DNA of 39,435 bases from the NCBI GenBank assembly GCA_964619955.1, contig CAZUJF010000046.1:1-39435 (forward strand). Direction: 5' to 3'. The DNA is from JACQFK01 sp964619955. GTDB lineage: Bacteria > Planctomycetota > MHYJ01 > JACPRB01. A program made the translations under genes and the position numbers. How positions within the stretch are numbered: position 1 is the first letter of the stretch; every line of letters begins with the position of its first letter. Of the stretch, positions 16,439 through 24,279 are shown in pieces. The notes below the pieces were generated by a model, which had not been told where the DNA came from, searched no databases, and worked only from the letters and a program-made list of their open reading frames with translations.

Positions 16439-17067
16439 CGGGAGTTCCTCATAAACACTTTCGTTTCCAGGGTCTGCTCGAGGACCTTGTTCCGGGCGTC
16501 CGTGAACACGAGCGTCATCGTGATCTTGATCTGGACCTTCCGGACCCCGTCGATCGTGACGAAGGCCTGGGTGAGCTTGAACCCGTCGGGAGCGTTCTTG
16601 ACGTTGCTGCACATGACGCGACGCTTGCCGTTCTCGTCCACCCGGACGATGCGGCCTTCGTCGACGATGCCGTTGTTGTTGGCGTCCACCCGGGGGCCCC
16701 CGGTGGAGGTGGAAGCCTCCCAGAGGTAGCTGATGGGGTTCGCCGTGTACTGGGGGACCCCCGCCTTCGGGGCGAGCACCTTGAAGAAGCTGACCTGGCT
16801 GGAAGGGGGGTAGCTCTCCGAGCCGGGGGCCGGCGTGGGCGGGATGGGCGTGAGGCTGAGGCAGTTCCCCTGGCGGATGTCTTCCGTCATCTCGTCCATG
16901 GTGATGCGGGCCTGGTCGATGATCCAGGACCGGCGCGAATTCACCTCGAACTCGTTGGAGGTCCGGAAGAGGCTCATGTAGAGCATGGACAGCACGAGGC
17001 CCAGAATGGCCAGCGTGATCAGCACCTCGAGCAGGCTGAATCCTTGACGTCGGCGTATGTTCATCAT
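16435..17067 (-). CDS. Type II secretion/type IV pilus minor pilin-like protein (PilW/GspJ type)
   Basis: 210 residues. The class III prepilin signature is clear: RRRQG9|F10SLLEVLITLAI, with Glu at mature position 5 (E14) and a hydrophobic helix to about residue 31. The remainder is a beta-rich globular domain with the acidic loop VDANNNGIVDEG, which could bind calcium. The ATG overlaps the stop of the upstream pilin-like gene (ATGA at 17067-17064), and its own stop overlaps the start of the next gene (ATGA at 16438-16435). Both sides are therefore translationally coupled. Confidence 0.9.
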   Translation of the reverse strand: MMNIRRRQGFSLLEVLITLAILGLVLSMLYMSLFRTSNEFEVNSRRSWIIDQARITMDEMTEDIRQGNCLSLTPIPPTPAPGSESYPPSSQVSFFKVLAPKAGVPQYTANPISYLWEASTSTGGPRVDANNNGIVDEGRIVRVDENGKRRVMCSNVKNAPDGFKLTQAFVTIDGVRKVQIKITMTLVFTDARNKVLEQTLETKVFMRNSR

Positions 17068-17663
17068 TTTTCCGAGATGAAAGTGGACACGTCGAGCGTC
17101 TGGGGATTCCCCCCGGCGCTCTTCCAGCGGAGCGTGATCAGCACCGGAAGCAGCTTGTAATTGGTGTTGAGGTCGTCCGCGCCCCCGCTGCCTCCGACGT
17201 CCGTCGTGTCCCCGTCCCGGTTCAGGTCCTTGGGCATACCCAGGGCGGTGGCCAGGACGGCGCTGCCGGGGGCTTCGGTCAGATTGTTGCCCGACTGGGG
17301 GAAGGAGATCGACAGGATGGGCTGTGCGACGCCCGAAACCAGGACCGGATTGAGGCCGGTGGCGCCCGCGGTGTTGTTGGGGCTGACCCGGTAATAATTG
17401 TAGAGGTTGTTGTAGGTGAGGCAGTGGGTGTAATTCCGCATCTCCTCGATCTTGCTCCGGGCGGCCTCGTACGCGAGGGTCCGTTCGCGGGAGGTGTCGA
17501 CCAGGTGGGAGGAGCTGAAGATGGAACTCATGAGCGCCAGCAGGGCGATCGCCAGGACGGCCATCGCGATCACGAGCTCGACCAGCGAAAAGCCGGACCT
17601 GGGGGAGACACGACGCCCCCCTTTCCGACCCGACGCCGGGCTGCGGCTGATGTAGAGTCTCAT
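17064..17663 (-). CDS. Type IV pilus/pseudopilin-like protein (PilV type)
   Basis: 199 residues from the ATG at 17663. A longer, 23-residue basic leader precedes the cleavage motif SG24|F25SLVELVIAM, with Glu at mature position 5 (E29) and a hydrophobic helix to about residue 46. The globular part includes RERTLAYEAARSKIEEMRNY, typical of PilV/GspI-type proteins, and an acidic DLNRDGDTTD loop that resembles a calcium site. It is the first gene of a coupled set of three pilin-like genes followed by the HEAT-repeat gene. Assembly ATPase and secretin genes are not in this window. Confidence 0.9.
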   Translation of the reverse strand: MRLYISRSPASGRKGGRRVSPRSGFSLVELVIAMAVLAIALLALMSSIFSSSHLVDTSRERTLAYEAARSKIEEMRNYTHCLTYNNLYNYYRVSPNNTAGATGLNPVLVSGVAQPILSISFPQSGNNLTEAPGSAVLATALGMPKDLNRDGDTTDVGGSGGADDLNTNYKLLPVLITLRWKSAGGNPQTLDVSTFISEK

Positions 17664-17794
17664 TTCTGGTATATAGATGGCGCCGGCCGCATTATAAATG
17701 TGTAAAAATGCATGAGGCCTCCGGTTTTGTAGGAGACTGCAAGTTGCTGATGTGTAATGTGTTGCGATATCTTGATGGCGTGGGGCGGGGAGGC
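17664..17794 (-). promoter_or_regulatory. Intergenic region with -10-like element for the pilin-like operon
   Basis: This 131-base gap is AT-rich compared with its surroundings. On the minus strand TATAAT (17696-17691) is a perfect -10, preceded by an AT-rich stretch (GCATTTTTACACATT). No convincing -35 stands 16-18 bases upstream. A start near 17684 would give a leader of about 20 bases. Confidence 0.4.
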
Positions 17795-19249
17795 TCAGAA
17801 TTGGAGGTCTATGCCCCCCGAAAATGTGGTTCGGTCCGAGTCGAAGTCCTCCAGGGTGGAATTGACCCGTTCGAAGTCTCCCTCCAGAACGAACTGCAGG
17901 CCTTGGGCGCAGGTCCAGGTGGCCGAAAGACGGACCCCCTCCCGCCAATCTTTGCGGGTCCGGAGGGTCAGGGGGTCGGGGTCGGCATACGTCGCGGAGG
18001 CAAGCCAGCCTTCCAGGCGGAATTCCCAATCGGCCTGCGGCCGGTAGACCACTCCGAGTTCCCCCCGGTGGTCCTGGTGATCCTGATCCCCCGCCTTCGC
18101 ATTTTCGCCGAGGAAGCGGTAGACCCCCCGGACCTCCAGCCGCCCCGGCAGGGGGGCCCAGTGCAACTCCAGGTTCACCCCGCGCTCCTGCGAGTCCAGT
18201 CCTTCGAAGTCCTGCTTGGCGAAGTCCTTCCTCATCCAGAGCCCCCCGGCCGCGATCCTGAAGTCGGACCGGAGCCGGAGCCGGGCTTCGCAGCGCAGGC
18301 CTGTCCGGTCGAAGAGAAACTCGTCGTCGAGGTAGTACCCCTCGGCGTGGAGGGAGGCGCCCAGGACCAGACCCTCTTCCGTTTTCCATTGACCGTCCAG
18401 TTCTCCGAGCAGGGCGATCACGTCGGCTTCGGGCACTTCGGCATGGCGCTGGGAGAGCCCGCTGCCCCGGAGGGTCAGGACCTCGTCCTTGAACACTTCG
18501 AGCTCGCCTGAGACGAAGCCGGCCAGGAACGCCGAACCTTCCCCGGAACCCCGGCTCAGGGAGGTTTCGGAGAGGAGCGGGACGTTCGAGTCATACCCGG
18601 CCTTCAGGAATCCGGAGACCGAGCACTTCAGGGAAAGGACGGCGGCCGCGGGCGGCTCGAGGGCCGGCTCCTCCAGCAACTGCCGGGCCTTTGACCGCAG
18701 TTCCGGGACTTCCGATTCCGCCTGGACGACGAGCAGGTCCGCCCGGGACTCCGCCGTCCGACCCCGTTTCTGCCGGGCCAGGGCCCGGTGCAGGAGCGCC
18801 GGGTGGCGCCACGAACCCGGCGTCTCCGCCAGAGGCGTCAGGGTGTCTTCGGCCTCCTCCGTGCGGTCCAGGCGGAGAAGCGAGACTCCCAGCCAGTAAC
18901 GGGCCTCCTCATGAGCCGGCTCGCTCCGCAGCACGGCCGTCAACGGAGGGACGGCGAGGTCGAAGCGGCCGGCCCGATGGGCGCAGTAGCCCAGCTGGAA
19001 GCGGACTTTGCCGTCCGTGAGCCCGAGGTCCAGCGCCTTTTGGAACGGCTCCAGGGCCTCCGCGAAACGCTCTCGGGCCGCCCGTCCGTGGCCCAGATAG
19101 AACCAGCCGAGGGGGGAATCCGGGTTTCGGGCGACTTCCTTCCGGGCGAGCGACTCGACGGCCTCGTAGTCTTTTCGCGAAGCCGCACGGGCGAGTTCCG
19201 GGATGAGATCTTCCTGGGGCGAGAGCAGGGCAAGGAGGGCGAGAACCAG
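17795..19249 (-). CDS. TPR protein with outer-membrane beta-barrel domain, apparent CTG start
   Basis: 484 residues if translation begins at CTG 19249. The open frame has no ATG or GTG near its N-terminus. CTG is preceded at the right distance by AGGGGGG and gives a signal-like leader (VLALLALLS). A TTG at 18943 would delete the leader and about 100 residues of good TPR sequence. Residues about 15-215 are TPR repeats (PLGWFYLGHGRAARERFAEA; ARYWLGVSLLRL). From about residue 240 there are alternating amphipathic strands beginning KAGYDSNVPLL and ending in a C-terminal Phe (GGIDLQF), the usual signature of an outer-membrane barrel. This resembles TPR-porin proteins such as surface assembly modulators. 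It lies 10 bases after the sigma-factor stop. Confidence 0.8.
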   Translation of the reverse strand: MVLALLALLSPQEDLIPELARAASRKDYEAVESLARKEVARNPDSPLGWFYLGHGRAARERFAEALEPFQKALDLGLTDGKVRFQLGYCAHRAGRFDLAVPPLTAVLRSEPAHEEARYWLGVSLLRLDRTEEAEDTLTPLAETPGSWRHPALLHRALARQKRGRTAESRADLLVVQAESEVPELRSKARQLLEEPALEPPAAAVLSLKCSVSGFLKAGYDSNVPLLSETSLSRGSGEGSAFLAGFVSGELEVFKDEVLTLRGSGLSQRHAEVPEADVIALLGELDGQWKTEEGLVLGASLHAEGYYLDDEFLFDRTGLRCEARLRLRSDFRIAAGGLWMRKDFAKQDFEGLDSQERGVNLELHWAPLPGRLEVRGVYRFLGENAKAGDQDHQDHRGELGVVYRPQADWEFRLEGWLASATYADPDPLTLRTRKDWREGVRLSATWTCAQGLQFVLEGDFERVNSTLEDFDSDRTTFSGGIDLQF

Positions 19250-19259
19250 AAGCCCCCCT

Positions 19260-20585
19260 CTATTTCCCGGAATTTCCTTTTCCTGCAGCCTGCCGGGCCC
19301 GCTCCTGGGTGGCGCGCGCCGCAGCGGCGGCCGCGCGGGCCGCTTCCGCGGAACGCCCGCCTCCGGGCGGCTTCTCGAATCCGGGACCCCGGCCGTGGGT
19401 GGCCGCCGCTTCGGCTCCCGGGGGGGAGCTCACGCCCCCGTCCAGCGCCTTGATGCCGGCGCGGGCCCTCTCGGAAGCGCTACCCGGAAGATCCGGCAAT
19501 TCGTGCGTGCGGGGGCCTTTCCCCTGCGATGCGGAGGGCGAGGGGGACTTGCGCTCATGAGGCTCGGCGGACTTCGCATGGGCCCGCGGGGGCGTCGCGG
19601 CCGGCGCCGGGAGCGGAGCGGCCGCCGGCAGGGAGCGCAGCCCGTCGGCCCCGAAGCTTTCACGGAGGCTCGGTCCCGCTGCGGGGCCGATGTCCCGGAC
19701 GGCGGCATCGGAGGGCGGGGGAGTGTAGGGCGTCTGGATCAGCAGTCCGGTGCCCGTCGTTCCGAGCACCAGGAGGGCGCCGAGGGCGGCGGTCTTCAGG
19801 GGGGCCAGCAGCGCGAGCGACGCCCCCTGGGCGCCCCCTCCCAGGACCGCTCCCGTGCCCACGGTCTTCCCGGCCAGTTCGGCGGCGAACGCAGGCGCGC
19901 CGGCTTCCCAATCGGCGCAGAGCACGGCCAGCAGCGTCGCGCCGCTGATCTCGCCGCCCCGTCCCCGGACCTTCGCCCGGAGCAGGTCCAGCGCCCGGGT
20001 GAGGAGCGTGGACATCGAACCCACGGGATAGCCCAGGCGGGCGGCGGCTTCCTCGTGCGTGCGGCCCTCCAGGTAGCAGAGAATCACGGGCAGGCGGTAT
20101 TTCTCGGGCAGATCGGCGAGGGAGGTGTCGACGAGAGATCTCAGCCGGCGGCTGGTTTCCGGACCGGGGCCGGGCAGCGGGGGAGGCGTGATCGATTTCG
20201 CCTCCCGCGACATCCGGCGTTTGTTGCTCAGCAGCATCTGAAGCGCCGCATTGGCGGCGACTTTGTGCAGCCAGCCCGCCAGCGAATTCGGCACCCGGAT
20301 GGTTTTGGCGAGCCGGGCCAGCTGGAAGAAGGTCTCCTGGAGGACGTCCTCGGCCCCCTGGGCGTTGTCGAGAATCCGGAAGGCGACCCCCATGACCATG
20401 CGCTGGTGCCGTTGAACGAGCCGTTCGAAAGAGGCGGCGTCGTGGAGCTCGACGTAGCGGTTGAGCAGTTCGGCATCGGAAACCGGATCGTGTTCCGAAG
20501 GGATCGCCGCCCGTTCGACGGGGGCGACTTCGTCCTGGGAACTGCCCGGCAACTCGCTGGACGGCTCGAATCCTGCCACGAACAT
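19260..20585 (-). CDS. ECF RNA polymerase sigma factor with C-terminal membrane span and low-complexity tail
   Basis: 441 residues from the ATG at 20585, which has a strong ribosome binding site (CAGGAGGG). Sigma region 2 is at about 52-120 (RILDNAQGAEDVLQETFFQLA; WLHKVAANAALQML). Region 4 is at about 150-207 (LPEKYRLPVILCYLEG, then a helix-turn-helix GRTHEEAAARLGYPVGSMSTLL). Unusually, the protein continues for over 230 residues: an Ala-rich helical part, a hydrophobic segment at about 257-283, then an Ala/Pro/Lys-rich tail. Such fused tails could tether the sigma factor to the membrane and replace a separate anti-sigma factor. It is cotranscribed with the TPR/barrel protein. Confidence 0.92.
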   Translation of the reverse strand: MFVAGFEPSSELPGSSQDEVAPVERAAIPSEHDPVSDAELLNRYVELHDAASFERLVQRHQRMVMGVAFRILDNAQGAEDVLQETFFQLARLAKTIRVPNSLAGWLHKVAANAALQMLLSNKRRMSREAKSITPPPLPGPGPETSRRLRSLVDTSLADLPEKYRLPVILCYLEGRTHEEAAARLGYPVGSMSTLLTRALDLLRAKVRGRGGEISGATLLAVLCADWEAGAPAFAAELAGKTVGTGAVLGGGAQGASLALLAPLKTAALGALLVLGTTGTGLLIQTPYTPPPSDAAVRDIGPAAGPSLRESFGADGLRSLPAAAPLPAPAATPPRAHAKSAEPHERKSPSPSASQGKGPRTHELPDLPGSASERARAGIKALDGGVSSPPGAEAAATHGRGPGFEKPPGGGRSAEAARAAAAAARATQERARQAAGKGNSGK

Positions 20586-20699
20586 GACCCTCCTGCTGTC
20601 CCAAGCATAACACAATTCAGGGGTCGGAAGCACCTCTCGAAGCGAGCGGAAAATGAGATCGAATCCGGAAAAGAGTTCCCGGGAATTCCGCTGAAAGGC

Positions 20700-20728
20700 T
20701 TGCTTCGGGATCTCCGGGAAGGTACTCT
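20700..20728 (+). promoter_or_regulatory. Promoter of the secreted 205-residue protein
   Basis: TTGCTT (20700-20705), a 17-base spacer, and TACTCT (20723-20728) form a plausible sigma-70-type promoter. The expected start near 20735 leaves a 20-base leader that contains AGGAG (20741-20745), well placed for the ATG at 20755. Confidence 0.5.
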
Positions 20729-20754
20729 TCAGGGGTCGACAGGAGATTCTGCTG

Positions 20755-21372
20755 ATGCGTGCTTTTTGCGCGGCCCTTGCGATCTGCGTGCTTTCGGTTC
20801 CGGCCTTCGCCGGCGAAACCCCCGTCGTCCGCTTCGACGCGGCCGGCGTGAGTCTCAACGGAACGATCGTCGACAGCTCGGTGCTGGAGTTGCGCAGCCT
20901 CGGCGAAGGCGCGCTCCTGGCCTCGACGCGCTGCGTGGAGTCGATCAGCGGTTCGCTCTCCGTCGAGCTGGCCCCGGGCCGGATGCTGACGGTCGAGCCC
21001 GGGGTGCGCCTGGAGCGCAAGGCGGACGGGTTCCGTCTTTCCAGCGCCGCCGGCCGCAAGGTGCGTCTGGCGGGCCCCGAGGGTGAGATCTCCAATGCCG
21101 TCGCCGTGGATTTCTCGGTGAGCGCCGAGGGATGGATGGTGGCGGGGCAGCCGGTGACCGCGTCCGCCCTTGAGGCGGCGCTGCCCCAGGACGACGCGGA
21201 TTCCAGCCTGGGCCGGATGCGGCGTTCGTCCCAGCGCATGACGGGCGGGCGCAACGCGAGCAGCAAGCTGCGCCGGGTTTTCTCCAACGGGGATCCCGGC
21301 GCGATGAGCGAGGCGGTGAGCCGCCAGGCGATCCGCGTCCTGCTTCAGGTCAGCCCGGACGGCTCGCCCTAA
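20755..21372 (+). CDS. Secreted protein of unknown function
   Basis: 205 residues with a clear signal peptide (MRAFCAALAICVLSVPAFAG). The mature part to about residue 130 consists of short beta strands (VVRFDAAGVSLNG, SLSVELAPGRMLTVEPG, VRLERKADGFRLSS), like a FecR-type or small jelly-roll domain. The C-terminus is basic and Ser-rich (SSLGRMRRSSQRMTGGRNAS). It is divergent from the ECF sigma factor with 169 bases between starts, so a regulatory link is possible but unproven. I do not recognise the family. Confidence 0.75.
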   Translation: MRAFCAALAICVLSVPAFAGETPVVRFDAAGVSLNGTIVDSSVLELRSLGEGALLASTRCVESISGSLSVELAPGRMLTVEPGVRLERKADGFRLSSAAGRKVRLAGPEGEISNAVAVDFSVSAEGWMVAGQPVTASALEAALPQDDADSSLGRMRRSSQRMTGGRNASSKLRRVFSNGDPGAMSEAVSRQAIRVLLQVSPDGSP

Positions 21373-21404
21373 GTCCTCGGCGACCCGATTCCAGATCCAA
21401 GAAC

Positions 21405-21429
21405 CCTGGACAGAGCAAGTCTGTCCCGG
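21405..21429. terminator. Hairpin between convergent genes
   Basis: GGACAGA (21408-21414), loop GCAAG, TCTGTCC (21420-21426) form a 7-bp hairpin, extended by a flanking CC/GG after one mismatch. It is 33 bases after the stop of the secreted protein and lies between convergent genes. No T-tract follows, so its strength as a terminator is uncertain. The rest of 21430-21553 holds only short repeats such as AAGCAGAC twice. Confidence 0.4.
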
Positions 21430-21553
21430 GAAATGCGGCAGCGGGACCCCTTTCCCCGGGGCGTGCACCTAAGCAGACACGGAAGCAGACCGTCTGGAAG
21501 TGTGCCTGGGCGCCCTCACATTTTCAGAGCGTCTGGAAAGCGGGGAGCGGGGC

Positions 21554-23404
21554 TCAGCGCGCGCGGGATCGGAGGAGGCGGAGGGTTTCTTCGAGCGGTT
21601 TCAGCAGGTCCTTGATCTCTTCCAGGCGTCGCTCGATCAGCGCCGGGTCCTGGGCGAACGGCCGGGCCTGCTGATAGAGCGTCCGCGCATCCAGGAGCCG
21701 GGTCCGCGTCAATTCCGCCTTGTTGAACAGGTCCTTCAAGGTCGCCTCATCGGCGGGCAGGTTCTCGGCGGCATCGCTTAATTCCTCGTAATGCGGGGCC
21801 GCGCTGCGCAGCAGGGCCGCCGCTTCGCCGGTGAGCTTCTTGTAGCGATCCTGGGGACCGGGTTCCGGTTTCGGTGCGGGTTTCGGAACCGGAGGCGGCT
21901 CCGGCTTCGGCGCGGGGGCCGGGACGGGGTCCGCCTTGGGCGCGGGCTTCGGCTCAGGCTTGGGTTCGGGTTTCGGTTCGGGCTTGGGAACCGGCGGCGG
22001 GACCGCTTCGGGCTTGGGCGAAGGCGGATCCAGTTTCGCCACGGGTTCAGGCCGGGCGGTCGGAGGGAAGGGCGGGCGTTTCCCCCAATCGTGTCCGACG
22101 TCCACCAGTTCCGTGATCGTCCCCCCCTGCTCCCGGCGGAGCGGGCTGAAGGGGAATTTCGACGAGGTCCAGAGCCGGACGGCGTCCGAGACCCCCTTGG
22201 GCCGGAACTGCACGACCGCGCAGGAGAAACTGCGGCCTTTGACCTCGAGGGTCTCGCCGTCCACTTCGAGCAGATCGGCATCCGCCGGGAGGGAGACGCC
22301 GGTCTGCCGTCCTTCGCGGATGACGTGCCGGAGGTCCGGGCTGCCCGCCGCTTCAACGACGTCGCAGGCGATCGTCCGGCCCGGGAGTTCCCGGTCGGCG
22401 CGGCCCGTCACTTTCAGCTTCAGCGGTTCGGTCCAGAGGTACTGGTCCGCTTCGATCCGGCCCAGCCGGGACGTCTGACTGACCAGCACCCGATACCCCG
22501 GGCCCACCTCTTTCATGCCGAGGTCTGTGTAGGACTCTTCCCCTCCGGAGCGGGTTCTCAGACGGAGCCAGGTTCCGGGACGGCTGCCCGCCCAGGGGTC
22601 GGCATGGATTTCCAGGTGCGCCGGTAGGGGCGCTGCCGCAGCGGGAGCCGGACGGGGTTCCGGTTTGGGCGGCGGGGGAGCCGGGGGCGCGGGGATGGGT
22701 TTGGGGGGCGGAGGAGGCTCCGGCTTCGGGGCCGGCTTCGGCTCAGGTTTGGGTGCGGGCGGCGGCTCCGCTTTCGGTTCGGGCTTGGGCGCGGGTTTCG
22801 GAGCCGGAGGCGACTCCGGCTTGGGGAGGGGGGCGGGTTCCTCCTTGGGGGCGGGCTTGGGAGCCGGAGGCGCTTCCGGCCTGGGTTCGACCCGGGGAGC
22901 TTCCGCGGCCGGCTTCGGCGTCGGAGCGATCAGCGCGGTTTCGGCAGGCCGCGGGGCCGGAGCAGGACGGAAGACGTAGGCCGTGATCAGCGCGAGCAGC
23001 GCCAGCGCGAGCAGACCGCCGATCAAGCGTCCTCCGCCCCGTCCCGCCGCGACGGGTTCGGGCGCGGGGCTGTCGAAGATCTGATCGAAGGCCTTCCGCA
23101 CCTCGGTGCCCTGTAGGTCCAGCGCGGGGACCGGGGGCGGCGGGACCTTGGCAGGGGCGGGTTTTGGGGGGGGCTTCGGGGGAGGGGCGGCGGCTTTGGG
23201 GGGCGCCGCGAGCGGGTTCCATTCGTCCTCGGCCGCGGGCTGATCGAGCCAGGTTCGGACTTCCTGGTACGCCTTGACGCAGGCTTCCGAGCAGAACGTG
23301 GAACCCTGGGCGTCGACGACGCACATCAGGCAGACGCTTTTTTCGCAGGCCTTGCAGGCCCCCACGGAAGGGGAGTCGGGGTGGTTCGCACAAAAGCGGT
23401 CCAT
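21554..23404 (-). CDS. B-box-like zinc finger, single-span membrane protein with Pro/Lys-rich repeats
   Basis: 616 residues from the ATG at 23404; two in-frame starts lie upstream, but GGGG is best spaced for this one. Residues 1-45 hold C5, H8, C17, C20, C25, C28, C38 and C42, in the pattern of a B-box or similar two-zinc module. A membrane span lies at about 127-146, preceded by a basic Gly-rich turn (GRGGGR). Two Pro-Lys-Glu rich stretches (about 150-272 and 445-520) flank a beta-rich domain (about 275-440) with a WTSSKFPFSPLR motif. A helical C-terminus ends the protein. It probably has the zinc module in the cytoplasm and the beta domain outside, with PKP repeats spanning periplasm or wall. 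Function unknown. Confidence 0.8.
   Translation of the reverse strand: MDRFCANHPDSPSVGACKACEKSVCLMCVVDAQGSTFCSEACVKAYQEVRTWLDQPAAEDEWNPLAAPPKAAAPPPKPPPKPAPAKVPPPPVPALDLQGTEVRKAFDQIFDSPAPEPVAAGRGGGRLIGGLLALALLALITAYVFRPAPAPRPAETALIAPTPKPAAEAPRVEPRPEAPPAPKPAPKEEPAPLPKPESPPAPKPAPKPEPKAEPPPAPKPEPKPAPKPEPPPPPKPIPAPPAPPPPKPEPRPAPAAAAPLPAHLEIHADPWAGSRPGTWLRLRTRSGGEESYTDLGMKEVGPGYRVLVSQTSRLGRIEADQYLWTEPLKLKVTGRADRELPGRTIACDVVEAAGSPDLRHVIREGRQTGVSLPADADLLEVDGETLEVKGRSFSCAVVQFRPKGVSDAVRLWTSSKFPFSPLRREQGGTITELVDVGHDWGKRPPFPPTARPEPVAKLDPPSPKPEAVPPPVPKPEPKPEPKPEPKPAPKADPVPAPAPKPEPPPVPKPAPKPEPGPQDRYKKLTGEAAALLRSAAPHYEELSDAAENLPADEATLKDLFNKAELTRTRLLDARTLYQQARPFAQDPALIERRLEEIKDLLKPLEETLRLLRSRAR
21850..22065 (-). 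repeat. PKPEP-type coding repeats (C-terminal block)
   Basis: The DNA is a degenerate tandem array of 6-base units encoding Pro-Lys/Pro-Glu pairs, such as PKPEPKPEPKPEPKP. It lies inside the B-box-like membrane protein and may vary in length between strains. Confidence 0.7.
22620..22960 (-). repeat. PKPxP-type coding repeats (N-terminal block)
   Basis: This is the longer low-complexity block of the same gene, just after its membrane span. Units such as PAPKPAPKPEPK and PPPAPKPEPKPAPK recur. The compositional bias is strong and the unit order is irregular, so length change by slippage is likely. Confidence 0.7.
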
Positions 23405-23446
23405 GAGCCCCATTCTACGCAAGACCCGGGTCGAAGGGAAAGGGCT

Positions 23447-24115
23447 CTAAGTCCCGAGCCGGGCCAGGATACGCTCGGACTCCCCCTCGTCGATGATGAC
23501 GAAGCGGCCCTGGGATTCCTCCCACGCGAGCAGCTCGGCCTCGGCGATGTCGAACCACCATCCGTGGAGGCGGATGAAGCCGCTGTCAAGCCGCTCCCGC
23601 ACGGCCGGGTAGGTCTTGAGGTGCTCGAGTTGCCGGAGCACGTTGAGCTGGGACAGCACATTGTGGTCGGCCAGCGCCGTCCCGAGCCGGCGGCCCTGCC
23701 GCAGCTGATCCAGCGCGGGCCTGGCGTGCCGGAGCCAGTCGTGGAGGTGGGGCGCGGAGGGGGCCGTGGAAGGGTCGATGAGGCCCCGCATGGCCCCGCA
23801 GTCGGAGTGCCCGCACAGGATGATGTCCCGGACCTTCAGCGCCATCGTCGCGAATTCGATGGCGGCGGCCTCGGACTCGTCGCTCTCCGACCGCCCCTCC
23901 GGTCCGCAGGGGGCGATGATGTTGCCTACGTTTCGGATGACGAACATGTCCCCCGGCTCGGTCGACGCAAACAGATTCGGCGCCACGCGGCTGTCCGAAC
24001 AGGCGATGAGGAGGGAGTCGGGGGACTGTCCCAGGGCGAGTTTGGCGAAGGTTTCGCGGACCGTGGGGCGGATGCGCTGCCGGAAATCGACGATGCCTTT
24101 GAGCAGCTTCTTCAC
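23447..24115 (-). CDS. Beta-class carbonic anhydrase
   Basis: 222 residues from a GTG start. The zinc-site motifs are complete: C39-S-D41-S-R43 and H103-S-D-C106-G (ILCGHSDCGAMRG), the usual Cys-His-Cys ligands with the Asp/Arg dyad. FVIRNVGNI and the ESEAAAIEFA helix also fit. It interconverts CO2 and bicarbonate in the cytoplasm, as no signal peptide is present. The C-terminus continues with LHGWWFDIAEAEL, typical of the family. The gene stands alone, convergent to nothing, with the signalling run upstream on the same strand. Confidence 0.95.
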   Translation of the reverse strand: MKKLLKGIVDFRQRIRPTVRETFAKLALGQSPDSLLIACSDSRVAPNLFASTEPGDMFVIRNVGNIIAPCGPEGRSESDESEAAAIEFATMALKVRDIILCGHSDCGAMRGLIDPSTAPSAPHLHDWLRHARPALDQLRQGRRLGTALADHNVLSQLNVLRQLEHLKTYPAVRERLDSGFIRLHGWWFDIAEAELLAWEESQGRFVIIDEGESERILARLGT

Positions 24116-24177
24116 CGGGGCGGAGAGTAGGGTATCGGCAGGCCGGCGTCAAGCCGGGGCGGCGGCCTGCCGGGAAA

Positions 24178-24279
24178 TCAGCGGCCGGATCGCCGAAGCG
24201 CGTCCTCGCGGAGCGCCAGGCCCAGGAAGGCCAGCGCCTGGAAACCGATGATCAGGGTGAAGACGAATTCGGGGCTCAT
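24178..24279 (-). CDS. 33-residue single-span membrane microprotein
   Basis: This ATG frame encodes 33 residues: a hydrophobic stretch at about residues 4-23 (EFVFTLIIGFQALAFLGLAL), then a short charged tail with three arginines. A strong Shine-Dalgarno, AAGGAGAT, stands 5 bases before the ATG. Its ATG overlaps the TGA of the upstream gene in an ATGA quartet (24279-24276), so translation should be coupled. The amphipathic charge pattern suggests the tail faces the cytoplasm. I do not recognise a family. Small size limits certainty, but the ribosome binding site and overlap argue for a real gene. Confidence 0.65.
   Translation of the reverse strand: MSPEFVFTLIIGFQALAFLGLALREDALRRSGR

Noticed and set aside
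24139..24171. Inverted repeat GCAGGCCG...CGGCCTGC ahead of carbonic anhydrase as a terminator or operator
   Set aside because: The arms are GC-only, nested repeats give several alternative folds, and no U-tract is present.
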